Source: CAYUJH01 sp964394585 (GTDB lineage: Bacteria; Bacteroidota; Bacteroidia; Cytophagales; Flammeovirgaceae). Taken from it: a stretch of 33,315 nt of DNA. The translations under genes were made by a program, and so were the position numbers. The notes beneath the pieces are model-generated. The model did no database searches, had not been told where the DNA came from, and worked only from the letters and a program-made list of their open reading frames with translations. The DNA lies in NCBI GenBank assembly GCA_964394585.1, contig CAYMYI010000038.1, positions 1 through 33,315 of the forward strand. The letters are read 5' to 3'. Of the stretch, positions 26,700 through 33,315 are shown in pieces (positions within the stretch are counted from its first letter, which is position 1; each line of letters opens with the position of its first letter).

Positions 26700-28346
26700 A
26701 TGAAATATATAAAACACCTCCTGTTCGCCATTGGGATGCTCGTAGGCTTGAGTGGCTGCGAAGAAGACATCCCTAATTTAGGGCAACTTGCCACACCACA
26801 AGGGCTATCGTTAGAAGCTACTGTTAGCGATGATGGCTCCGGCGTTGTAAACTTCCGCGCTTCTGCTAGCGAAGCGATGACTTTCCACTATTACTTAGGA
26901 ATTGCCGATAACGAGCGCCCTACCATTTCTGCTAATGGTAGTCTGACGTACAATTATCGATCTTCAGGAGCATACTTGGTGCGCGTAGTCGCATTTGGTG
27001 CTGGCGGGCAATCTACCACAGCCGCTATCGAAATTGAAGTACAAGTCGATTTCCAACCACCTTCAGAAGTTATCAGTACACTCACCAATGGTAGTAGCCG
27101 CACATGGGTTTGGAAAAAATCGGTGCCCGGGCATTTAGGGGTAGGCCCTGAGTTTTACGACGATGGAAACATAGGCGATGCCCCAATTTGGTATCAAGCC
27201 GCTCCTTTCGAAAAAGAAGCCGAGGGCTGTTTGTATACCGACGAATTAACTTTCAGCGTACGCCCCGATGGCAATGTAACTATGGAACTGAACAACAACG
27301 GGGTTACCTATTTCCACGTGGATGAAGCCGCCGACGCTCTGGGAGTCCCACGCCCGCAAGCCGACCAATGTTTCGATTTCCCTTCACCCGGAGTGAGCAC
27401 TGTGGCTTTCTTCGAAGCTACTACGGGAATACCGAATTCAACCAACATAGGGTTTGAACTTACCGGTTCAGGCTTCATGAGCTATTTCTTAAACTCTAGT
27501 ACTTACGAAATTTTAGAACTCACCTCGGAGACCCTTACCGTTCGTACCGTACAAGATGTTGACGGGTTCCGCTTGGCATGGTACCAAACATTTGAACCTA
27601 CCGATGCTGCACCACCTTCAGGCGATGGTGGCTCTTTCGAGTTAATATGGGAAGATAATTTCGACCAAGCCGGTGCTCCTAACCCTGCCAACTGGGGATA
27701 CGACCTGGGTACTGGTGCCGATGGCTGGGGAAATCAAGAATTGCAATACTACACCGACAGAACCGATAATGTGATAGTAGAAGATGGCCTATTGAAAATC
27801 ACTGCTAAACGTGAAGCCTTCGCGGGTAGTCAGTTTACTTCGGCACGAATCCTTACGAAAGATAAGTTCGAGTTTACCTACGGAAAGGTAGAAGTGCGCG
27901 CCAAACTCCCAGAAGGTGTAGGCACCTGGCCTGCTATTTGGATGCTCGGCGCCGATTTTGAAACGAACATATGGCCGGCTTGTGGCGAAATCGATATTAT
28001 GGAGCATGTAGGCAGAGATTTGGGAAGAATTCACGGATCGCTGCACTCGCCTTCAAGTTTTGGCGCTACCGTAAATACTGGTTCGGTTACAGTATCCACA
28101 GCCACTACCGATTTCCACGTGTACAGTGTAGAGTGGTCGGCTGAAAAGATTGATTTCTTTGTAGACGGTACGCCCTACTATTCGTACAACCCTGCTAATA
28201 AAAATGCCGATACATGGCCTTTCGATAAAGACTTCTTCATTATTTTAAATGTGGCGATGGGAGGCACTTTTGGAGGCAATGTTGAAGGAGGTTTCTCGCA
28301 AGGGACTATGGAAGTAGACTACGTTAAGGTATATCAGCGCAACTAA
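26700..28346 (+). CDS. GH16 endo-beta-glucanase lipoprotein (laminarinase-like)
   Basis: A secreted, lipid-anchored glycoside hydrolase of family 16, most likely an endo-beta-1,3-glucanase at the cell surface. The lipobox LSGC gives Cys20. Residues about 30-118 are an Ig/PKD-like module related to those in the preceding lipoprotein. Residues about 119-305 form an unassigned domain starting near SRTWVWKKSVPGHLGVGP, with two Cys residues. The GH16 domain runs from 313 to 548: FELIWEDNFD, NWGYDLGTGADGWGNQELQYYT, the catalytic motif GEIDIMEHVG (nucleophile E430, D432, acid/base E435), then HSPSSFG and DFHVYSVEWSAEKIDFFVDG. The GWGNxELQYYT segment and ExDxxE spacing (not ExDxE) favour laminarinase/beta-1,3-glucanase over agarase, carrageenase or lichenase. 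The length is 548. It is flanked by two hairpins. Confidence 0.93.
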   Translation: MKYIKHLLFAIGMLVGLSGCEEDIPNLGQLATPQGLSLEATVSDDGSGVVNFRASASEAMTFHYYLGIADNERPTISANGSLTYNYRSSGAYLVRVVAFGAGGQSTTAAIEIEVQVDFQPPSEVISTLTNGSSRTWVWKKSVPGHLGVGPEFYDDGNIGDAPIWYQAAPFEKEAEGCLYTDELTFSVRPDGNVTMELNNNGVTYFHVDEAADALGVPRPQADQCFDFPSPGVSTVAFFEATTGIPNSTNIGFELTGSGFMSYFLNSSTYEILELTSETLTVRTVQDVDGFRLAWYQTFEPTDAAPPSGDGGSFELIWEDNFDQAGAPNPANWGYDLGTGADGWGNQELQYYTDRTDNVIVEDGLLKITAKREAFAGSQFTSARILTKDKFEFTYGKVEVRAKLPEGVGTWPAIWMLGADFETNIWPACGEIDIMEHVGRDLGRIHGSLHSPSSFGATVNTGSVTVSTATTDFHVYSVEWSAEKIDFFVDGTPYYSYNPANKNADTWPFDKDFFIILNVAMGGTFGGNVEGGFSQGTMEVDYVKVYQRN

Positions 28347-28353
28347 ATCCTAT

Positions 28354-28390
28354 GAGCCAACTGAAACACCAACACAGTTGGCTCTCTTTC
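28354..28390 (+). terminator. Intrinsic terminator or attenuator after the GH16 gene
   Basis: A perfect 10-bp stem (GAGCCAACTG 28354-28363, CAGTTGGCTC 28375-28384) with an 11-base loop and a following pyrimidine-rich TCTTTCTC. It starts 8 bases after the GH16 stop. The next gene begins at 28414 on the same strand, so this may reduce, rather than end, transcription into it. Confidence 0.7.
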
Positions 28391-28413
28391 TCATATTAAA
28401 TACCATATATACC

Positions 28414-29727
28414 ATGAGATATTTCTATATGTGGGTAGGATTGTTATGTATGCTAGGGAGCTGCAATACGCAACCTAATGAACCAACTGATACCCAACCA
28501 ACTGCTACCAAAGTAGAAATCCGTAGCTCAGAAGGGAATTACCAACTCTATGTAAACGGAAACCCTTTTTGGATTAAAGGCGCCGGTTTAGAGTTTGGTG
28601 ATATTGCCCAATTAGCGGCTCACGGTGCAAATTCGTTCCGAACGTGGCGCACTGATAATGGAAAACAAAGCGCCCAGGAAGTGCTCGACGAGGCTTGGAA
28701 ACATGGGCTGTATGTAACCATGGGCATTGAAGTAGCACGCGAGCGGCATGGCTTTGATTATAACGATGCTGCTGCCGTACAAGAACAATTCGAACGTATA
28801 CAAAAAGAAATAGATGCTATCAAAAACCATCCTGCACTGCTCATTTGGGCGATTGGTAATGAACTTAACTTGAATGCTAACAACCCCAAGGTTTGGAATG
28901 CCGTCAACCAAATTTCAGAATATATTCATGAAGTAGACCCGAACCACCCTACCACTACAACGCTCGCAGGAATCAATGCGGAAGTAGTAAGTCAAATTCA
29001 AGAACGAGCTCCCGATTTAGATTTACTTAGCATTCAGATGTACGCTGACCTCCCCAACCTACCGCTCTACATTCGCGAAATTGGCTGGCAAGGTCCTTAC
29101 ATGGTAACCGAGTGGGGGGCTACCGGCCATTGGGAAGTGCGAGAAACCGCTTGGGGTGCTCCTGTAGAAAATAATTCTACGCTGAAAGCCCGCTTGTACC
29201 ACGAGCGCTATCAGCAAGCGATTGCTACTGAGCGCGATAAGCAATGCATTGGCTCTTATGTTTTCCTATGGGGACAAGAACGTACTCCCACTTGGTACGG
29301 TATCTTCCTAGAAACAGGAGAGGAAACCGAATCGGTAGAAACGATGCATTACATTTGGAATAAGCGATGGCCTGAAAACCGTTGTCCTCAAATCGAGGAT
29401 ATTGAACTCAACGAATTGTTCTCTAATAACGATGTATACCTTTCCCCTTCGCAAACCTATGCGGCAAGAGTGAAAGCAACTGATACCGACGGCGATTCCC
29501 TAGCCTACTACTGGGAAGTAAAACCTGAAAGTACGCAAGTAGGCGAAGGCGGCGATTACGAACCGGAGCCGCCCTCTTTAGAAGGCTTGCTGAACGAAGG
29601 CGCAAACCTTGCTGAAATCACGTTAAAAGCCCCCGAAAAGGAAGGCGCTTATCGGTTATTTGTATATGTAAAAGACGGGCAAAATAATGCTGCACATGCA
29701 AACATTCCGTTTTATGTGAAAGATTAA
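28414..29727 (+). CDS. Clan GH-A TIM-barrel glycoside hydrolase lipoprotein with C-terminal Ig-like domain
   Basis: A secreted lipoprotein (lipobox LGSC, Cys17) with a (beta/alpha)8 hydrolase domain at about residues 30-320, related to the GH2/GH5-type TIM barrels of clan GH-A. The N-terminal segment YVNGNPFWIKGAGLEFG is the usual first strand. The acid/base is E150 in WAIGNELN and the nucleophile is E233 in MVTEWGATG, after strands 4 and 7. A C-terminal Ig/PKD-like module follows at about 335-437 (KATDTDGDSLAYYWEV, YRLFVYVKDGQNN). I prefer the ATG at 28414 (437 residues) over 28378, because the latter begins inside the preceding hairpin and delays the signal peptide. I cannot assign the CAZy family or linkage. 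In this PUL a beta-1,3- or beta-1,6-glucan activity is plausible. It is the last gene of the plus-strand series. Confidence 0.85.
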   Translation: MRYFYMWVGLLCMLGSCNTQPNEPTDTQPTATKVEIRSSEGNYQLYVNGNPFWIKGAGLEFGDIAQLAAHGANSFRTWRTDNGKQSAQEVLDEAWKHGLYVTMGIEVARERHGFDYNDAAAVQEQFERIQKEIDAIKNHPALLIWAIGNELNLNANNPKVWNAVNQISEYIHEVDPNHPTTTTLAGINAEVVSQIQERAPDLDLLSIQMYADLPNLPLYIREIGWQGPYMVTEWGATGHWEVRETAWGAPVENNSTLKARLYHERYQQAIATERDKQCIGSYVFLWGQERTPTWYGIFLETGEETESVETMHYIWNKRWPENRCPQIEDIELNELFSNNDVYLSPSQTYAARVKATDTDGDSLAYYWEVKPESTQVGEGGDYEPEPPSLEGLLNEGANLAEITLKAPEKEGAYRLFVYVKDGQNNAAHANIPFYVKD

Positions 29728-29749
29728 GACTAAGGTTTTAAGTACACGG

Positions 29750-29784
29750 GTAGGCAAGTTGCTTTGCGATTTGCTTACTTTTTT
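29750..29784 (+). terminator. Intrinsic terminator at the end of the PUL
   Basis: GTAGGCAA (29750-29757) pairs with TTGCTTAC (29771-29778) with one G-U pair, across a 13-base loop, followed directly by TTTTTT (29779-29784). It lies 22 bases after the last PUL stop and before the convergent barrel gene. Confidence 0.75.
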
Positions 29785-29799
29785 CTGTAAAGAAATGAG

Positions 29800-32586
29800 T
29801 TAATCATCGTTTACCACAAACTGACGCAAATTGTAGGTAAACGTGAGCAAGAAATACTGTTGCAAATTATTAGTTCGGGTATCTTCTACATACGTTTCGG
29901 CTACTTGCCGCCCAATACTTACGTTTTGCTCCAGTAAATCGAATACACTCAGCGATAGCTCTGCTCTGTTATCTTTCAGGAATTTTTTAGCGAGGCTCAT
30001 GTTCCAAAGAATGAAATCCTGATTAATTTCTTCTGATAATCCTCGGAATAATTGATGGGTAACTTGCTGCCGTATCACAAAGCCTTTTCCAATAATTAAA
30101 TTCAAATTCAAACTCGTAGTATTCGAAAAGAAATTATCATTCAGTTCTGGCTGCAAGCTATTTTCAACAAGGGTGTAGCTCGCATTTCCCGAGATATTAA
30201 AATCTATCTTTTCGCTAATATTACTAGCTACCGTAAGCCCTTGGTTGAACGTAATATTATCCGTTCTGTTTTCTACGCCATTAATTACACCGGGCAAGCG
30301 TGAAAAATTCGCCCCTGATGAAAAAGTAATATTCGATTTTAACAGCTTGCTTGGGATTGTATAAGTTATCAAACTTCGTGCGTTCCAATATCCTTCTAAA
30401 TTCACCGGACGAGAGAGCTGAGAACCTCGGTTCAGTACAATGCCATCTTGCAGTTCTTGCGTAGTTTCAGCAATGGTAGTTTCCGTGGCTATGTAATTGG
30501 TAGCGGTTTGTAAAAAGATATACCCGAACAAGCTCGTCCCCTTTTCTACATTAGTACTCGAATACCGTGTAATGAAGAGGTGGTTAACGGCTTGCTGCAA
30601 ATCGGGGTTGCCGGTAGTCAGGTTCAATGGATTCGAGTTATTAATCACGTTTTGCAACTGACTGATGGAAGGTTCATCGGTACGCACTCGATAAATAACG
30701 CGCAGGTTTTTTTCTCTTGAAAACGTATAACGCAAAAATGCGGTAGGCAACAGATTATGAAACGAGCGGCTCCCTTGAAAGGCTACCGGGAAGGTTTGGT
30801 CGCTCCCTAACTCAGCATATTGATAAGCGACTCCAATGCGACCTCTGAGTTTTTCGCCCCGAAACGAAAGCCCAGTATTCAAACTATGGGTGTTAAATGT
30901 ATTTTCGAATTGGTTGCTCAAAGCAGTATCAAGAGGTGCTACTTCCCCCAAAGTTCTATCGAATGTTTTCTGGTCGGCATCGTTCCAAGAAAAGGAGTTC
31001 CGATACGAAAACTGCATCTGCATCCGCTCGGTGAGTGGCTCTGAATAGGTAACATCAGTGCCAATACTGCGGTTATAGCGTTGGCTTTCGGTAAATTGCA
31101 ACAGGGTGTCGTTTGCCACTTGATCGCTGAAATAGGCGTTTTCGGCGGCAAGTTCAGAGTCGCCTGTAGTGTTACTCCATTGGGTAGATAGGTTCAAAGA
31201 AACCGTACGTCCGCGTTTGGCAAAACGATGGCGATACAGTAGGTTACTCCGAAAATTTATCGCCTGGCTTTCCGATCGAAATTCGTTCGCCGTTTGGTTC
31301 AATTCTTCTATACGCATCAGGGTCGTATTCCCCAACAAATTTTCTTCGGTTTCTAGGTTTTGCGCGCTAAGTTGAGGGGTGAAGATGATTGAATTATTCC
31401 GATTGATGTTGTAGGTAAGCCGCATATTGAAACGGTGGTTCCAATTCACAGTGTTTAAAACGCTATTTTCTGTGTAGTATTGGCTGGAGTCGCTCGTGAG
31501 AAGCGTTTCGCGGTTTACCGATCGTATTTGGTCGTTATTACTTTGGTTCAGAAAATAGCTACCGGTTACTTCTATCTTTTCCCCCCAATTATCCACATAG
31601 TTTACACCAAAAGCATTGGTAGTAGAAATGCCATCTTGCTGCCCTACTAAAAAATTATTGACGGCTTGGTTGCCTCTTCCTCTACCCCCTCCTCGGAATC
31701 CGCCACGGCGCGAGTTTCCCGTGCTTGCCACGCCGGTTAGGTCTTCTGCGGCAAAGTTTTGCTGATTCACATTATTAGCAAGCCCCACAAGGCTAATTCG
31801 CTGTTTGTCATTAAAAAAATTGAGGTTGCCTCCGGCACTATAGCGTTCGTCGGTACCTCCCCCTGCGTAGAGCCGCCCGAACGTACCATTTCGAAATTCT
31901 TGTTTAGTAACAATGTTGATGGTTTTCGTAGTATTTCCATCGTTAAATCCAGAGAATTGCGCCTGATCGCTTAGCTGATCAAACACTTCGATACGCTCTA
32001 CTACCTCTGCTGGCAAATTTTTGATAGCGGCTGCCGGATCATTACTAAAGAATTCCCTCCCGTCAATCAGTACGCGTTGCACCTGCTCACCCTGTGCCTG
32101 TACGCCTGAGCCATCGATGACCATGCCGGGCATTTTCCGAAGTAAATCTTCTGTAGAAGCATCCGGATTAGTTTTATAGGCGTTGGCATTATAGCTAGTG
32201 GTATCGCCTTCTATCACTGCCGTTTGGGTTTTGCCTTCCACTTCTACAGCTTCAAGCATTTTAGCATCGGGGGTTAGCGATAGCTTGCCAATCTCCACAT
32301 CGGTAGTACCTACCCGTACAAACTTTTTCATAGGTTCGTACCCTACAAAAGAAATTTGTAAGGTATAGAATGCCGGTTCGGTGAGGGTAAACAAAAAGGC
32401 GCCCTCTACACTGGTAATTTGAATGCGGCGTTGAGTAGTATCTTTTACATTAATGAGTTGCACAGTAGCCCCTACCAGGGGTTGTGCGTCGTCGGCTCCA
32501 TATATGCTTCCGGAAATTTTTGCTGATTGTGCCTGGGCAAAAAATGCGCATAAGAGCATAGAGAGTAGTAGAATATAAACCTTCAT
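29800..32586 (-). CDS. Outer-membrane beta-barrel protein with carboxypeptidase-like regulatory domain (TonB-dependent receptor-like)
   Basis: A 928-residue outer-membrane barrel of the OMP_b-brl_3 type, found widely in Bacteroidota. The signal peptide ends at about residue 19 (AQA-Q). A carboxypeptidase-D-like domain at about 22-105 contains LVGATVQLINV and FVGYEPMKKFV. A plug-like domain at about 115-235 contains EDLLRKMPGMVIDGSG, VQRVLIDGREFF and NLPAEVVERIEVFDQLSDQA. The barrel then continues to a C-terminal region rich in aromatic strands. A Gly/Arg-rich loop (RRGGFRGGGRGRG) lies at about 285-300. The substrate is unknown; this group is not the SusC type and has no SusD partner. The Spy/CpxP-like gene lies 10 bases upstream on the same strand, so the two are probably co-transcribed. 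Confidence 0.88.
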   Translation of the reverse strand: MKVYILLLSMLLCAFFAQAQSAKISGSIYGADDAQPLVGATVQLINVKDTTQRRIQITSVEGAFLFTLTEPAFYTLQISFVGYEPMKKFVRVGTTDVEIGKLSLTPDAKMLEAVEVEGKTQTAVIEGDTTSYNANAYKTNPDASTEDLLRKMPGMVIDGSGVQAQGEQVQRVLIDGREFFSNDPAAAIKNLPAEVVERIEVFDQLSDQAQFSGFNDGNTTKTINIVTKQEFRNGTFGRLYAGGGTDERYSAGGNLNFFNDKQRISLVGLANNVNQQNFAAEDLTGVASTGNSRRGGFRGGGRGRGNQAVNNFLVGQQDGISTTNAFGVNYVDNWGEKIEVTGSYFLNQSNNDQIRSVNRETLLTSDSSQYYTENSVLNTVNWNHRFNMRLTYNINRNNSIIFTPQLSAQNLETEENLLGNTTLMRIEELNQTANEFRSESQAINFRSNLLYRHRFAKRGRTVSLNLSTQWSNTTGDSELAAENAYFSDQVANDTLLQFTESQRYNRSIGTDVTYSEPLTERMQMQFSYRNSFSWNDADQKTFDRTLGEVAPLDTALSNQFENTFNTHSLNTGLSFRGEKLRGRIGVAYQYAELGSDQTFPVAFQGSRSFHNLLPTAFLRYTFSREKNLRVIYRVRTDEPSISQLQNVINNSNPLNLTTGNPDLQQAVNHLFITRYSSTNVEKGTSLFGYIFLQTATNYIATETTIAETTQELQDGIVLNRGSQLSRPVNLEGYWNARSLITYTIPSKLLKSNITFSSGANFSRLPGVINGVENRTDNITFNQGLTVASNISEKIDFNISGNASYTLVENSLQPELNDNFFSNTTSLNLNLIIGKGFVIRQQVTHQLFRGLSEEINQDFILWNMSLAKKFLKDNRAELSLSVFDLLEQNVSIGRQVAETYVEDTRTNNLQQYFLLTFTYNLRQFVVNDD

Positions 32587-32596
32587 ACAATGGCGG

Positions 32597-33016
32597 CTAG
32601 TTACCGCCGTCAGAGGGGTTATTTTTACGACGTTCGCGGCGTTCTTGTTGGCGTTCGCGAATTTGCTTCATCAGAAGACGATATGCCTGCATTTGCTCTT
32701 CATTTAAAATATCTTGCATGCTTTTGTCTTTCTCTTGGCGAATGGAAAGCACTTGTTGCATCATTACTTGCCGATCACCTCCTTCGGTTCGAGACTCCAT
32801 CAGTGTTTGTAACGACTCTCCATATTGTGCATAAACAAACTCAATCAGCTGGGTTTGATCGGCAGTTAAATCGCCAAGGCTATCCAATACCATTTTCTTT
32901 TCGCGCTCGGCGATTTGAGCCGGGTCCCAATTTCGGCGTGCCCCGCCTTCTTGCTGTGCTAGGGTGAAGCTCAGGCTACCCAAGAGCATACCCCCCACTA
33001 AAAACCATGTTTTCAT
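32597..33016 (-). CDS. Small periplasmic Spy/CpxP-like (LTxxQ) protein
   Basis: A 139-residue exported helical protein with a signal peptide ending near residue 20 (FTLA-Q). Two LTxxQ-like motifs are visible, LTADQ near residue 52 and LNEEQ near 104, set in charged, Gln-rich helices, as in Spy/CpxP/ZraP periplasmic chaperones and metal or envelope-stress sensors. The C-terminus is strongly basic and charged (RERQQERRERRKNN). It is the first gene of a two-gene unit with the large outer-membrane barrel gene, which suggests a periplasmic role in folding or protecting that barrel protein. Family assignment is by motif and composition only. Confidence 0.72.
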   Translation of the reverse strand: MKTWFLVGGMLLGSLSFTLAQQEGGARRNWDPAQIAEREKKMVLDSLGDLTADQTQLIEFVYAQYGESLQTLMESRTEGGDRQVMMQQVLSIRQEKDKSMQDILNEEQMQAYRLLMKQIRERQQERRERRKNNPSDGGN

Positions 33017-33129
33017 CGTTCAATATTTTAGGTAAAATATGCACTAAGACCCTCATTTTTGCAAAAGGTTTAAGCGTACCAGCCCCATTAACACGCCTTT
33101 AACAGCGGAAAGAATCAGGCAAATTGTAC

Positions 33130-33137
33130 TACCTTTG
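33130..33137 (+). promoter_or_regulatory. Bacteroidota -7 element upstream of hflX
   Basis: TACCTTTG matches TAnnTTTG and lies 35 bases before the presumed TTG start. No clear -33 element is visible. Confidence 0.45.
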
Positions 33138-33172
33138 CACACTTTAAATTTTTCACTAAAACACTATTCTTT

Positions 33173-33315
33173 TTGAAGAAAGAATTCCAACATACAACAG
33201 AAAAAAAAGAGACGAAGGCAGTGCTCGTTTCGGTATTCGGCAGGCTCCAATCGAAGGAAAAAGCGGTAGAATACCTCGAAGAACTTGAGTTTTTAGCAAC
33301 CACGCTAGGGATTAT
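33173..33315 (+). CDS. hflX: GTPase HflX (N-terminal fragment, cut by window end)
   Basis: The first 47 codons of what I read as HflX, a ribosome-associated GTPase that splits stalled or stressed ribosomes. The visible sequence has KAVLVSVFGR and then AVEYLEELEFLATTLGI, which matches the HflX N-terminal segment (AVLVGV, then EYLDELEFLAETAGA in many homologues). No ATG is available: the frame opens from a TTG at 33173 after a -7 promoter element, and the reading frame is also open further upstream, so the start is provisional. The GTP-binding domain lies beyond the window. Confidence 0.8.
   Translation, partial: MKKEFQHTTEKKETKAVLVSVFGRLQSKEKAVEYLEELEFLATTLGI

Noticed and set aside
32592..32608. 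GGCGG/CCGCC inverted repeat at the junction of the two minus-strand genes
   Set aside because: The stem is only 5 bp and overlaps the stop of the upstream gene; it is likely chance.
32590..32967. 125-codon plus-strand frame opposite the Spy/CpxP-like gene
   Set aside because: The minus-strand product has a signal peptide and LTxxQ motifs and sits in an operon; the plus-strand product has none of these.

Overview
The window is chromosomal DNA from a member of the Bacteroidota, probably a marine or environmental Cytophagia-like lineage; the rank below phylum is inference. The phylum call rests on a SusC/SusD pair, several lipoproteins with Bacteroidota-style signal peptides, a NagB-LmbE fusion, an outer-membrane beta-barrel receptor with a carboxypeptidase-like regulatory domain, a large TamB homologue, and promoter -7 elements of the form TAnnTTTG. 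I saw no rRNA, tRNA, CRISPR array, insertion sequence or prophage gene.

Bases 1-8200 are mostly housekeeping. They hold the 3' part of a Nudix hydrolase gene and a DeoR-family regulator followed by a glucosamine-6-phosphate deaminase/LmbE fusion (an amino-sugar unit). Next come a convergent NRDE/TANGO2-family gene, a queuosine-precursor transporter (YhhQ/VUT family), and an operon of a PfkB sugar kinase, an agmatinase-family gene broken near its 3' end, and hisC. A strong bidirectional terminator closes that operon. Bases 8200-16900 hold a small lipoprotein and tamB on the minus strand, then trpS, dnaN and menB on the plus strand. dnaN and menB are each followed by a clear hairpin terminator.

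Bases 16893-29784 form a polysaccharide utilisation locus (PUL). A membrane-anchored regulator (propeller, Y_Y_Y domain, transmembrane helix, coiled coil, LuxR-type HTH) is divergent from a co-directional series: susC, susD, a surface lipoprotein with two Ig/PKD-like modules and three tandem beta-sandwich repeats, a GH16 lipoprotein, and a clan GH-A lipoprotein with a C-terminal Ig-like module. The gene set resembles the laminarin (beta-1,3-glucan) PULs of marine Bacteroidota. The proposed flow is surface capture, endo-cleavage by GH16, further trimming by the GH-A enzyme, and import through SusCD. Hairpins after the lipoprotein gene and after the GH16 gene could stage expression; a terminator follows the last enzyme.

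Bases 29800-33016 (minus strand) hold a TonB-type outer-membrane beta-barrel protein preceded by a small Spy/CpxP-like periplasmic protein. The window ends in the first codons of hflX on the plus strand.

The items most worth a second look are the frameshifted agmatinase, the Asp-to-Thr change in the NagB active site, the triplicated glycan-binding-like lipoprotein and the uncharacterised middle domain of the GH16 protein, and a promoter-plus-hairpin intergenic region that may encode a small RNA. I found no clear case of a wholly new system; the PUL is the most distinctive accessory region.
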